From Adiantum capillus-veneris (Eukaryota > Streptophyta > Polypodiopsida > Polypodiales > Pteridaceae), in assembly GCA_014529385.2 (NCBI GenBank), contig CM043946.1, positions 15,955,077 to 16,019,076 on the forward strand: a DNA stretch of 64,000 nt, written 5' to 3'. Position numbers and translations under genes: made by a program. The notes under the pieces are model-generated. The model saw nothing but the letters and a program-made list of their open reading frames with translations. It was not told the origin of the DNA and made no database searches. Below, one piece after another: positions 1 through 9,854 of this stretch. Numbering within the stretch: position 1 is the first letter of the stretch; every line of letters begins with the position of its first letter.

Positions 1-25
1 ATACACTAGTCACCGTGACAAGCGC

Positions 26-1036
26 ATGCTGGACCAATGGCTGTTTAAAATGGAGATTTACTTATCGACCACAGACTTGGTCGAGAATAAAAAAGTTGCA
101 CTTGCTAGTTCTCTGCTCAAGGACACGGCATTTCTTTGGTGGCAACGACGGGTTGCTGATGGTAAACATACACCTTCTTGGGATAAATTCCGGCGTGCTA
201 TTCGCAAGGCGTTCGAACTTGCCAATGCAGATTTTCATGCCCGGTCCTCTCTTCGCCGCCTGAGCCAGACAGGTTCCTTGGCCGTATACATCACAGAGTT
301 CCAAAGGCTAACTCTGGAGATAGAGACCCTTAGTCCCTCTGATAAACTTCAGAGCTTTATCGACGGACTCGAACCCAACCTGAAGGATGATGTGCACAAA
401 TACAACCCTACCACTTTGGATGCTGCAATTGCCTATATGGAGCGTCTTGGCGATAATCGGCGCCCTACACGGAATTTTCTTCCTGGTAACAGATCTTCAA
501 ATAGCGCTCACTTTTCACAGAGCGATCGCAGAGACAGCTATAGCCAAAGTCAGCAACATCAGTCTCAGTTCAGACAGCAAGCAACGCAACCTTATTCAAC
601 TTCAAGGTTCTATTCTCAAGATCGACAATCTGAAAGCAGATCTTCTTCACATGTTCCTCCACTTGATCGTGGTAAAGGACGTGATTTTTCTCAAGATCGG
701 CATTCCAATACTCAGCAAGGCTCTTCGTCAAATGCATTTTCAACTTCAAAGAAGGAAGGATTATGTACGATTTGCAGTGGTAACCATAGATGGTATCAAT
801 GTCCAAAGAGCCCAAATCCGTCTAATTTGAAAAGAAATTCCAACGCGAAAACATCATCGAATTCTGAACAACCAGAATCTGCTAAGGATAAAGGAAAATC
901 AGTGGAGTATTCTTATGAAGCATGCTCAGTGCAATTCTTCAGTTTTGGAGACTCTTTCAAAGCAAGTTTTGAGCCTTCTTGGACTACTCAATGGTCGCTA
1001 CATCAATATTTTGGTGGACAGCGGATGCTCGAATAA
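26..1036 (+). pseudogene. Gag polyprotein (capsid + CCHC), frame broken before protease
   Basis: A 336-codon frame resembling the plant retrotransposon gag family that packages element RNA. Residues about 5-110 form the capsid-like domain (FLWWQRR, then WDKFRRAI, then SLAVYITEFQRL and SFIDGLEP). Residues about 150-245 are a Q/S/R-rich spacer, and CTICSGNHRWYQC near residue 250 is a CX2CX3HX4C knuckle, one residue shorter in the middle than the usual CX2CX4HX4C. The final 40 or so codons are out of frame relative to the protease, which continues in the next frame from about position 950. The true start may lie left of the window. Confidence 0.8.
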
Positions 1037-1472
1037 TTTCGTCAGCACTCAGATAATTCAACAGCTTGGCTTACCAACTCAGAAGACATCTCACTTATAT
1101 GATGTGGAATTAGCAGATGGATCAATTTTGACTTGTGATCAGATAGTTCGACAGTTGCAGTTCGAGATTCAAACTTATGCAGATCAACTGGATTTTGAAG
1201 TCGTGCCTTTATCTTATTACGACATGATTCTTGGTCAGCATTGGTTATTCCGATATGATCCAGCAATTAGCTTTCAAGGACATACTATCAATTTATTCAA
1301 AGATGGATGTGAATTGACTTTACACAAGCTTTCTCATGCGGAAAGAGTGATTCAAGCCTCATGTGTACTAGTCAAGCGACATGATACAGTGGATTATGAA
1401 GAGAAGATAATTTCCGATGCAGATGCAGATATTATTATTGATGAATTTTTGAATTCATTAAACTTCTCCTGA
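915..1472 (+). pseudogene. Retropepsin-like protease of the left gypsy element
   Basis: A 185-codon frame overlapping the end of gag in a different frame. It contains NILVDSGCSNNFVS, the DSG active-site motif of retroviral-type aspartic proteases, then LADGS and YYDMILGQHWL, the flap and C-terminal motifs typical of plant gypsy proteases. It would cut the Gag-Pol polyprotein. The frame stops shortly after the protease domain where reverse transcriptase would be expected, so the polyprotein is truncated. The overlap could be a programmed frameshift, but with pol missing a decay frameshift is simpler. Confidence 0.75.
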
Positions 1473-1504
1473 ATCAATTAATAAAGACAAAGATAAAGAT
1501 ATAG

Positions 1505-2007
1505 TTGCAGATTCCAAGTCTGAAGACGACTATGCTTTTCTTTGATTCTTCACTGGATGATGATATGCCAATTACAAGTCATAAAGTTACAGTTTCTGAA
1601 GATGATTCTGAAGAATTTTTGGATTCATTATTGGAAGATGATTACAGTCTCAAGCCAAAATCCTCTCCAGTGATTCATAAAGTTGAAGTTACCCCATCTG
1701 AAGAATGTCTTGAGAAGATTTCCTCTTTGCCAAATATTTCACAGTTATTGGAAGATTTTGAACCAGAAGGCTTACATCACACGAAAGATTTTGAAGATCA
1801 ACCTTTGTTGCAGTCAACCTGATTATGCCAGATTCCTCTAAAAAGTCTTTGAATAATGCAATGACATGGGATTTAGCAGTCAAAGCAAAAAGGTTTCGCA
1901 AGAAGCAAAGGTTCAAGACAAAGACTTCAGATAACTCAAAGACTGAAGATTTTCGAAGATTCAATGCTTTTCCAGAGTTCTATCAACATCAGAAGTCATT
2001 TCTTTGA
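1505..2007 (+). pseudogene. Acidic 3' remnant of gag-pol region
   Basis: Two adjacent short frames (1505-1822 and 1825-2007) with strongly acidic Ser/Asp/Glu composition followed by a basic KRFRKKQRFK stretch. Similar acidic linkers follow protease in related plant elements. No known domain is visible. The piece ends against the purine tract that precedes the LTR, so it is the 3' coding end left after loss of RT and integrase. Function unknown. Confidence 0.45.
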
Positions 2008-2019
2008 CACGGGAGGGAA

Positions 2020-2440
2020 TGTCACGATTGTGACTATGTTACAAGCAATACATCTACTCCTAGTTGCAGATACGCGAAGTGCCATGCCAAGGAAGACCCC
2101 TGCGCTTGGATGGTCACGCCCCTTCACCCAAAGGACGTGTCTCTTCGCCAAAAGCCACACTCCTTCGACGACTGGTCACACCCCTTCGCTCTACATGTGC
2201 GACCCTTCGCCCAATGGTTGCAGCTCTTCGCCGAAAGGATGTGTCTTTACGTCTAAAGTCGTCTCTTCACCAAGAGACATGTCTTTTCATTTATGTCTCT
2301 TCGTCTCCTATATAAGGAGCCCTTGTATCACACATTCAATCAATCAAACACAGAGTCTACTAAGTCTTGTCTCGAGTACATTTCAAGTTTCTTAAGTCTT
2401 AATCATGAGTTTAAGTACTTAATAAAGGATTAGTACCTAG
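2020..2440 (+). repeat. 3' LTR of the left gypsy remnant
   Basis: The LTR starts TGTCACGATTGTGAC directly after the purine-rich ACGGGAGGGAA, the normal polypurine-tract/LTR junction. A TATATAAG box lies at about 2309-2316, preceded by tandem CCTTCG/CTCTTCG-rich sequence, as in a U3 promoter. The terminal CA is not clear; the limit is set where copia integrase coding sequence begins. The 5' partner LTR is off the window, so it cannot be confirmed by pairing. Confidence 0.55.
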
Positions 2441-2460
2441 AATCCTCACGAAATCCTCTT

Positions 2461-2810
2461 GATCTTATTCACTCCGATGTATGCACTATGCCTGTTAAGT
2501 CTTTTGGTGGTGCATTGTATTTTGTTACATTTGTTAATGACTCTACTAGGAAAGGATGGGTGCATTTGTTGAAAAGTAAGAGTGAGACTTTTAATGCTTA
2601 ATAGAGGAGAGTATGTATCTGCTGCAAAATTCAGCGTTTTTGTGATGAAAATGGGATTAAAAGGGAGTTGACAACCTCTTATAATCCGTCTTCTAACGGT
2701 GTGGCTGAGAGGTATAATCGTACTTTATGCGAGAAAGTGCATTGCATGTTGTCCACTGCTAATCTTTCCCAAGAGTTTAGGGGAAGGCATTGAAAACTGC
2801 AGTTCATATT
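2461..2810 (+). pseudogene. Copia integrase core, internally deleted
   Basis: The frame reads DLIHSDVCTMPV, GGALYFVTFVNDSTRKGWV, then RFCDENGIKRELTT and NGVAERYNRT, the diagnostic blocks of the copia integrase catalytic core (first Asp in HSDV, Glu in NGVAERYNRT). Between LLKSKSETFNA and RGEYVSAAKF about 20 residues that normally hold the second catalytic Asp (LRSDN block) are missing, and TAA TAG stops sit at the scar near 2598. A one-base frameshift follows near 2783. The enzyme cannot be functional. Confidence 0.8.
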
Positions 2811-3710
2811 TGCAATCGCTCTCCTAATAGTACGTTGAAAAATGACATTCCAGAGGAGGTGTGGTATGGCAAACCTGCCTCTTACGATCATTTGAGAGTA
2901 TTTGGCTGCGAAGCTTTTGTTCATGTACGCAATGACTTGAGAACAAAGTTTGATATGAAGTCCATTAAAGGAGTCTTCCTAGGTTATGGGGAAGAAGGTG
3001 AAATGGGCTATAGAGTGTGGTTACCACAATTCAGAAAGATAATACGCAACCGAGATGTAATATTCAATGAAGAAAAATTGCTTAAGAATGCTACAAAATC
3101 TGATGTTGACAAGAAAACAGTCAGATTTCAGCCTTCCGTGTCACCCATTGATGTTGAAAAAGAGCCTCATGATGCATTACCGCAAGCTGAAATTGATAAT
3201 CAGCCGGTTAATCTTGAGCCAGAAGAGGTAGGACATGATTTTGATGTTGTTAATGAGGATGGACAGCCACCTGAATTGGCTGAAAATGATTTTCAGCAAC
3301 ATGATAGAGCTGAAAACGAGTTGCCTTATGATGTAGAACCGTTGCCTGAGAATGTAAATCATTGGGTATGCAGGTCAACTCGTTTGAGAAGGCAACCACA
3401 GAGATTTAACCCCTCTTTGGATCATGTAATATTGACAGATGAGGCTGAACCTCTTACATATAAAGAGGCCAAATCATGTGAGTCAAGCAGTAAGTGGGAG
3501 CTTGCGATGCAAGAGGAAATGAAATCCTTGTATGCAAATGATACTTGGGATCTTGTGCCATTGACTAAAGGGAGAAAGGCTCTTCCTAACAAATGGGTAT
3601 ACAAGATTAAGATAGTGGATGAAAAACCAAAGTACAAGGCAAGATTGGTTGCAAAAGGATATGCACAGAAGAAGGAATTGATTTTCAAGAGCTCTTTTCT
3701 CCTGTTGTAA
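2790..3710 (+). pseudogene. Copia integrase C-terminus and N-terminal RT
   Basis: A 306-codon frame. Residues 1-90 are the integrase C-terminal region (AVHICNRSPN, EEVWYGKPASYDHLRVFGC, KGVFLGYGEEGEMGYRVW). Residues about 95-210 are a low-complexity Glu/Asp/Pro linker. Residues about 225-300 begin reverse transcriptase (WELAMQEEMKSLYANDTWDL, NKWVYKIKI, KARLVAKGYAQ). The frame shifts near 3690, where FSPVVKLTTLRVLFAL would continue in another frame. It is the central part of the copia polyprotein. Confidence 0.85.
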
Positions 3711-3748
3711 AGCTTACAACTTTACGTGTCCTTTTTGCTCTCGTTGCG

Positions 3749-4613
3749 GTGCTTGATTTGGAATTGAATCAAATGGATGTAAAGACAACGTTTTTGCATG
3801 GTGACATTGAAGAGGACATATACATGAAACAGCCTGAAGGTTTTGTAGTTCCTACACGCGAGGAACTTGTATGCAAACTGAAAAGGGCTCTGTATGGTTT
3901 GAGACAATCATCACGACAGTGGTATAAGAAGTTTGACACTTTTATGTTGTCTCAAGGCTTTAAACGCAGCCATGCAGATCATTATTTGTATACGAAAAGG
4001 GATGAAGATGGTAGTCCCATCATACTTGTTCTCTATGTTGAGGACATGCTGCTTGCCGGAAAACATAAGACTAGTCTTGATGCTCTGAAACGTAAGCTAA
4101 ATTCAGCATTTGCTATGAAGGATTTGGGTGATGCAGAGCATATTTTGTGCATGGGTATTAAAAGAGATAAAAAACTGAAATTGTTGTTTTTATCTCAAGA
4201 AAGGTACATTGCAAAAGTACTTGACAGATTTAATATGGTTGATGCTAAGTCTCTTGGGATACCTTTATCTCCATACACTAAGCTTAACAAAGCAGATTGC
4301 CCAAAGGATGACGTGGCATTGAAAGCAATGAAGGGAATCCCTTATGCATCAACTTATGGTCTTATGTATGCTATGGTTGCCACTCGTCCCGACATTGCTT
4401 ATACAGTGGGAGTTGTTAGTCGATACATGTCGATACCATAAGCTGATGCATAAGGGAATCCCTTATGCATCAGCTTATGGTCTTATGTATGCTATGGTTG
4501 CCACTCGTCCCGACATTGCTTATACAGTGGGAGTTGTTAGTCGATACATGTCGAATCCTAGCAAAGCGCATTGGGAAGCTGTCAAATGCATTCTGAGATA
4601 TTTGAAAGGTACA
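3749..4613 (+). pseudogene. Copia reverse transcriptase and start of RNase H
   Basis: Reads LNQMDVKTTFLHGDIEEDIY, KRALYGLRQSSRQWY and LVLYVEDMLLAG. The catalytic motif, normally YVDDM, is YVEDM here; Asp to Glu at the first metal-binding Asp is expected to cripple polymerase activity. RNase H onset follows (ATRPDIAYTVGVVSRYMS, then SKAHWEAVKCILRYLKGT). A 103-bp segment of that onset is duplicated, separated by a stop. The sequence ends at the LTR insertion at 4615. Confidence 0.85.
4331..4554 (+). repeat. 103-bp tandem duplication with a 47-bp near-perfect palindrome
   Basis: 4331-4433 and 4452-4554 are near-identical copies (period 121) of the RNase H onset. At their junction, 4435-4457 and 4459-4481 form 23-bp inverted arms around a single central base. 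The left arm is a reverse-complement copy of the start of the duplicated block, suggesting template switching or hairpin-primed repair rather than simple unequal crossing over. Confidence 0.9.
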
Positions 4614-4614
4614 A

Positions 4615-5648
4615 TGTCACGTGACACATCCAACCCTATGTGTCCGTGGACAAGCTACATCATGAGCAGGGTTCAGTCAGTCTAGATTAGAAGTGATCTC
4701 GCACTTTTGTGAGTCTATTCGTAGACCGTGCATGCCCAGACACTTAGTGTAGATGCATATCCTCTGGTTCCACACAGCATGATCATAAGCATTCCCATCA
4801 AAATCCTTCAGGGGAATTTTCCAATGCATTTAGCCTATTTTACCTATTTTTGACATTTTTCACTTATTATTTTAAGTGACTTTTGTTGGAAAGTAGGTAG
4901 GGCAAATTGAGTAAGTTTGTATATAAGCAAACCTAGACTAGCACTAAATGGCAGAAGAGGCAACAGGAGCCAAGCTCAGCAGGCAACTTCTCCAACAAGA
5001 CCTTGGCGGTTTCCCCCTCCAAGCAAGAAGAACCATCAGCATCCCCTAGCGTTTTCTTCATTAGCATCCCCTGGCATTTCTCAACAAGGCATCATCGCCC
5101 TAGCCTACCCCAGCCTAGCATTTTGCATCAGCATCATCGCCACAGAAACCCCATCAGCTAGCGTTTTTGCAGAGCTCCAACCCTAGCATTTTTGGATCCT
5201 AGCGTTTGCAGATTTCAGCCTTTGCAGTCTTTAGCCCTGGCGATTTTCAGAAGTAGAAAGACCATCAAATTCAGCCCTAAGAGAGTAGCAAATTCAGCCC
5301 GGAAAGGACGGCAGTTTTCAGCCCTTAAGAACCTCAATTTTCAGCCCTAAACCTGCAGATTTTCAGCGACCAAGAACCACAGAAACAGCCCCCAAAATCA
5401 GCGTTTTTGGACTAGTCGCAGATTTCAGCCCATAGTGTTTTTGGACAGCAGATACTCTCTTGCCGATTTCAGCCTTTAGACCGGTGTCGTCGTCCCCGTC
5501 GTCATCACCGACATAGCCTAGACTTGCAGCAGTCACATGCATTCTCCCATTGTACCAGATTGTGCAATCATAAGTAGACCACTCTCGCCGACGAGAGTGG
5601 GACCTTCGGAGGAGGGTTTTACAACGTCTTTGGTGTCATATATCTCTT
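4615..5648 (+). repeat. LTR copy 1 of the TGTCACGTG gypsy family, 3' truncated
   Basis: Starts TGTCACGTGACACATCC and aligns block by block with the three other copies in this window: the GTCCGTGGACAAGCTAC block, the GTAGACCGTGCATG block, a TATA box (TTTGTATATAAGC, about 4916-4928), the AGCGTTTTTG/TTTTCAGCC minisatellite and the CTCTCGCCGACGAGAG hairpin at about 5581. After GGTGTCATATATCTC it departs from the other LTRs into 3' internal sequence, so its U5 end, PBS, gag and most of pol were deleted. Confidence 0.85.
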
Positions 5649-6306
5649 TTCCTAGGCATGACATATTGTACGTTGAGCACGTTTCACTCATGAATGAGCA
5701 CGAATGTATGCGGATTGTTCATGAAAAGCTGAAAAGTATGTATGTAAGGAAGTCACATTCCATGTCTCTTCCTTGGCATGACACATTTGTAGAACGAGCA
5801 CATGAAAGTATGAGCACCAAGCATGGGCATTTCCGTTGTGAACTGCCACAGTTGATTGCTCTAGATCAAAAGAGAAAGATTCGATCTCATTGTTTGCATA
5901 TGTTTGGTGAACGGTTTATCACTCCGTCTCTATGTTCATCTACATTGCATACACGGTCTTTAGAGAAGACACAATTTTTTCCACTCACTTTACATGGAAT
6001 GGGTATGTTCATGTTTTTGTGTTGGAAGTGGTTTTAGGAATTTTCAGCCATGGAGATTCTTGAAGAAGAAAGAAGCACGACTCTGGACTAAGTTGAAGCA
6101 TTTAAGGAGCCACAGAAGACTTTGTGTCGCTTTCGGCGCGGCCCAAAGAAGCAAGCGTTGCAGACCTTTATGAACTTCAAGTACCGCACGACCCACACAT
6201 CAGAGTGGGCCGGCGAAGAGTCCCTTCCAGGATTCCGGATACTATTGGCGATCTCCCTCGACGCCATACAGTTCGGTACCAGTACCTCACTTTGAAAAGG
6301 AGGGGA
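5649..6306 (+). pseudogene. 3' internal fragment of the same family, ending in PPT
   Basis: Joins truncated LTR 1 to the next LTR. Positions 5649-5775 match 12240-12370 in the downstream element closely (motif ILYVEHVSLMNEHE). The remainder has short frames with no domain I recognise. The last bases, AAAAGGAGGGGA at about 6296-6306, are a polypurine tract directly abutting an LTR start, which fixes the orientation as plus. The arrangement LTR, small 3' remnant, LTR is an internally deleted element. Confidence 0.6.
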
Positions 6307-6742
6307 TATCACGTGACACATCCAACCCTATGTGTCCGTGGACAAGCTACAACATGAGTAGGGTTCAATCAATCCAGTCAGTCTAGATTAGAAGTGATCT
6401 GGCACTTTTGTGAGTCTATTCGTAGACCGTGCATGCCCAGACACTTACTGTAGATGCATATTCTCTGGTTGCACACAACATGATCATAAGCATTCCCATC
6501 ACAATCCTTAAGGGGAATTTTCTAGTGCATTTAGCCTACTTTACCTATTTTTGACAGTTTCCACTTACTATTTTTAAGTGACTTTTGTTGGAAAGTAGGT
6601 AGGGCAAATTGAGTAAGTTTGTATATAAGCAAACCTAGATTAGCACTAAATGGAAGAAGAGGCAACCGGAGCCAAGCTCAGCAGGCAACTTCTCCAACAA
6701 GACCTTAGCGGTTTCCCTCTCCAAGCAAGGAGAACCATAAGC
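6307..6742 (+). repeat. LTR copy 2 (5' half), interrupted by LTR 3
   Basis: Begins TATCACGTGACAC, the family LTR start with G to A at base 2, immediately after the polypurine tract. It follows LTR 1 closely up to the AACCATAAGC point (LTR 1 has AACCATCAGC), where a second complete LTR is inserted. TATA element at about 6619-6628 (TTTGTATATAAGC). A further stretch of the same LTR type occurs at 7942-8016, after LTR 3. Confidence 0.8.
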
Positions 6743-7941
6743 TGTCACGTGACACATCCAACCCTATGTGTCCGTGGACAAGCTACAGCATGATCAAGGT
6801 TCAGTCAGTCCAGTCAAGTCTAGACTAGAAGTGATCTCGCACTTTTGTGAGTCTATTCGTAGACCGTGCATGTCCAGTCACTTAGCATAGATGCATATCC
6901 TTTGGTTGCACACAGCATGATCATCAGTATTCCCTTCAGAATCCATCAGATTCAATCAAGGGAATTTTCCAGTGCATTTAGCCTATTTTCCCTATTTTTG
7001 GTATTTTTCACTTATTATTTTTAAGTGACTTTCCAACAAAAGTAGGTAGGGCAATTTTGCCAAGTTAATATATAAGCAAACCCAAGTTAGCACTAAATGG
7101 CAGGAGAGGCAGCAGAAGCACATGCTCAACAGGCACCTTCTCAGCAGAACCCAGCAGTACCCCTGGCATTTTTGGTTCCACAATCCTCGCCATAGAAGAA
7201 CAGCCAACGTTTTTGGATTCCATCAGCATCCCCATCTAGCCCTTGGCGATTTCAGCCAGATCCTCGCCATCCTCTCCAGTTCCCTAGCGTTTGCAGATTC
7301 CCCCAATTGCTAGCACTTCAGCACCCAGGCGTTTTCAGCCATGATCGCCAGCAGACCTCCAAGGACCAACGTTTTTCCTTAATGCTCAACACTCAGCCAG
7401 CGTTTTTGGTCTTCAGCCTTAGCGACAACAGAACAGCAACGTTTTCAGCCTTCTTGGACAACAGACCATTCATCCCTAGTTGGTTGCAGAATACCCCCAT
7501 TTTCAGCCCATGAAAATGCAACCAAAACAGTCATTCTCAGCCACCGAAACAGTCCCGAAATTCAGCAGATAGAAGACCATAGATTTCAGCCATAAAGTCG
7601 TCGTCGTCGTCGTCGACATCGACATAGTCCCAGGTTGCATCAGTCCATTGCATACGCATTGTACCACTTTGTGCAATCAAAAGTAGACCACTCTCGCCGA
7701 CGAGAGTGGGGCCTTCGGAGGAGGGTTTTACAACGTCTCTAGTGTCGTATCTCTCTTCTCTCTCTATCTTTAAGTCTCATACACTTGCACGCACATTGTC
7801 CATTCACTTTGTTCGTGATCATAGCACTTTCCATTAAGAACGGAAGGCTCTCCCTTCCATAAGAACTAAAAGGAACCTTGAGCATAGTTCGGAGTACTCA
7901 TCTTGAGCAAAGCGCAAACAATCATTCCGTTGCACCTAACA
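6743..7941 (+). repeat. LTR copy 3, solo LTR
   Basis: Complete LTR of 1199 bp, TGTCACGTGACAC to CACCTAACA, with no adjacent PBS or polypurine tract, so a solo LTR left by LTR-LTR recombination. Flanks are TAAGC on the left and TCAGC on the right, a possible 5-bp target duplication with one mismatch. Internal landmarks match LTR 4: TATA at about 7068, the GCGTTTTTGG repeats, CTCTCGCCGACGAGAG at about 7691 and the ATTCCGTTGCACC end block. Confidence 0.85.
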
Positions 7942-8016
7942 TCAGCCTTTAGACCGGTGTCGTCGTCATCCGACATTGCCTAGACTTGCATCAGTCACAT
8001 GCATTCTCCCATTGTA
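7942..8016 (+). repeat. 75-bp LTR fragment between LTR 3 and LTR 4
   Basis: Matches 5470-5552 of LTR 1 (AGCCTTTAGACCGGTGTCGT, then CATGCATTCTCCCATTGTA). It is the continuation of LTR 2 after LTR 3, but about 440 bp of LTR sequence between the two parts is missing. LTR 4 begins abruptly at ATTGTA, so it inserted inside this older LTR. Confidence 0.7.
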
Positions 8017-8423
8017 TGTCACGTGACACATCCCAACCCTATGTGTCCGTGGACAAGCTACACCATAGCAGGGTTCAATCAGTTCAGTCAGTTTATATTT
8101 ACAGTGATCTGGCACTTTTGTGAGTCTATTCGTAGACCGTGCATGCCCAGTCACTTAGCATAGATGCATATCCTCCGGTTGCACACAGCATGATCATCGA
8201 AATTCCCATCAGAATCCATTAGCATCAGTTAGGGGAATTTTCCAGTGCATTTAGCCTATTTTCCTATTTATTGGTTATTTTCACTTATTATTTTTAAGTG
8301 ACTTTCCAACAAAAGTAGGTAGGGCAATTCTGCTAAGTTAATATATAAGCAAACCCAAGTTAGCACTTTCTGGCAGAAGAGGCAACAGGAGCTTCCAGCT
8401 CAACAAGCAACTTCTCAGCAGTA

Positions 8424-8461
<38 letters not shown>

Positions 8462-9296
8462 AGCAGTAGACCATCGCCTTACCTCCCACTTCCTTGGCGT
8501 TTTCACAGATCATCCATCGCTTGAGTCTTCCCCCTTATGGCGATAGATCCCTCAGATCAGCCCATCCTCAGCGTTTTTCCCGCGACCAACCATCAGCATC
8601 ATTACCGTTTTTGACATCAGCCTCATTAGCGTTTTTGACAATCAGCAACATCAGCGTTTTTGCTTGTAGAGTCAGATCAGCCCCGCATGCACCAGATCCA
8701 TCAGCGTTTTGGGATTGCAGATACAAATCAGCCTAGCATTTTGGTGAAGGCCAGATTCAGCCAGCGTTTTGTGTTTTCAGCCCAAAGCCACTTCAGACCA
8801 CAGGTTTTCAGCCATGACACAGTAGCAGATTCCCCACAAGTTGGTTGCAGATGTTCCCCCATTTTCAGCCATAAAAAGGCAGCCAAAACAGTCATTTTCA
8901 GCCACCAAAACAGTCCCCAAATTCAGCGAATAGAAGAACTCAGATTTCAGCCATCAAGTCGCCGCCCTCATCACCGTCGTCGTCATCGGCATAGTCCCAT
9001 TGCATCAGTCCATTGCATTCGCATTGTACACCTTGTGCAATCAAAGTAGACCACTCTCGCCGACGAGAGTGGGGCCTTCGGAGGAGGGTTTTACAACCTC
9101 TAGGTGTCGTATCCCTTCTCTCTCCTTCTCTCAGTCTCATTCACTTGCACCCACAATATCCACTCACTTTGTTCGTGATCATAGTATTCTCCATAAGACG
9201 GAAAGCTCTCTCTTTCCCTAAGAACTAAAAGGAACCTTGAGCAATAAAGATCACTAATCTTGAGAAAATACAACATTCATTCCGCTGCACCTTACA
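8017..9296 (+). repeat. LTR copy 4, complete 5' LTR (1280 bp)
   Basis: Runs from TGTCACGTGACAC to GCACCTTACA and is followed after one base by TGGTATCAGAGC. U3 is about 320 bp, with a TATA box TTAATATATAAGC at about 8336-8348; the rest is an unusually long R-U5 leader filled with AGCGTTTTTG and TTTTCAGCC repeats. It carries a 36-base C run (8426-8461) absent from the other copies and the conserved hairpin CTCTCGCCGACGAGAG at about 9053. Confidence 0.9.
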
Positions 9297-9297
9297 T

Positions 9298-9309
9298 TGG
9301 TATCAGAGC
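9298..9309 (+). promoter_or_regulatory. Primer binding site, initiator tRNA-Met
   Basis: TGGTATCAGAGC, one base after the LTR terminal CA. This is the standard plant retrotransposon PBS complementary to the 3' end of initiator methionine tRNA, which primes minus-strand cDNA synthesis. It confirms the LTR boundary and plus orientation. Confidence 0.92.
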
Positions 9310-9854
9310 TTTGGAAGTGTTCTGCATTACTCAAGGAAAGAACCACAAGAATTTTTTTTGCTTGTTGCGATCGCACGAACCCAAGTTTACTTGGGCGTGG
9401 CAATTCCTAATCGTGTTTTGTTGAAGAGTGACAGGAATCCCAAGAAAGAAGGGCTTGTCCAGCCTCCCCTTGTGTCTCTTTTCACTCATTGAGAGCGGAC
9501 CGTGCAGTTAGCGGCCGGCCAATCGACGTGAGGTGGGAAAAAGCAACCTTGGTGTGAGCGCAAGGCCGCCAAGGGGTGCGCCCGCAGAAAAGGGTAGAAC
9601 TTGGGTGAAGAGAAGATTCTTCTCCAACGCAATTTGCAAGCAAAAGAAAACCTCAAGAACCCTAACAACCCAAGAACCCAAGACCCTCACGACTCAAGAA
9701 CCTCAAAAACCCAAGATTCTCACGAATCAAGGACCTCGAGAACCTCAAGACCCTCAAGAACCCAAGTTCCTTGCGAGCTTAAGACCCCAAGATCCTAGTG
9801 CATGGTCGTCACCCGAAGCAGCATGGATACTTCGCATTCAGGTGATGAGCATGA
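9310..9854 (+). other. Untranslated leader with degenerate CAAGAACCC repeats
   Basis: Sequence between PBS and gag. Positions about 9650-9795 consist of irregular repeats of AACCCAAGA / CCTCAAGA / CTCACGAA. Several short frames cross it on both strands but none has domain content or continues into gag. Probably the packaging/leader region of the element RNA. Confidence 0.45.

Larger units (their letters stand above)
1..2440 (+). mobile_element. Ty3/gypsy-type LTR retrotransposon remnant (gag, protease, 3' LTR)
   Basis: The left edge enters an LTR retrotransposon after its 5' LTR. In order it shows a gag capsid domain, a CCHC zinc knuckle, an aspartic protease motif, an acidic lysine/serine-rich stretch, a purine-rich tract at about 2010-2019 and an LTR start. 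No reverse transcriptase, RNase H or integrase lies between protease and LTR, so about 3 kb of pol is missing and the copy is non-autonomous. The 5' LTR and primer site lie outside the window. The assignment rests on the gag type plus gag-PR order; the right limit is approximate because a copia remnant begins there. Confidence 0.75.
2441..4614 (+). mobile_element. Ty1/copia retrotransposon remnant (integrase-RT-RNase H)
   Basis: Coding sequence in copia order: integrase core, integrase C-terminal linker, reverse transcriptase, start of RNase H. Gag, protease and both LTRs are absent. The right end is cut exactly where a TGTCACGTG LTR begins at 4615, in the middle of the conserved ILRYLKGT motif, so the remnant was truncated by that insertion or associated deletion. 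It carries frameshifts, stops, an internal integrase deletion, a changed RT active site and a tandem duplication. It is an old dead copy. Confidence 0.85.

Noticed and set aside
915-1036. Programmed ribosomal frameshift between gag and protease
   Set aside because: No slippery heptamer with a following structure was evident, and the element is already missing RT and integrase.
2064-2395. Frames within the first LTR
   Set aside because: They lie in the U3/R part with TATA box and have no domain.
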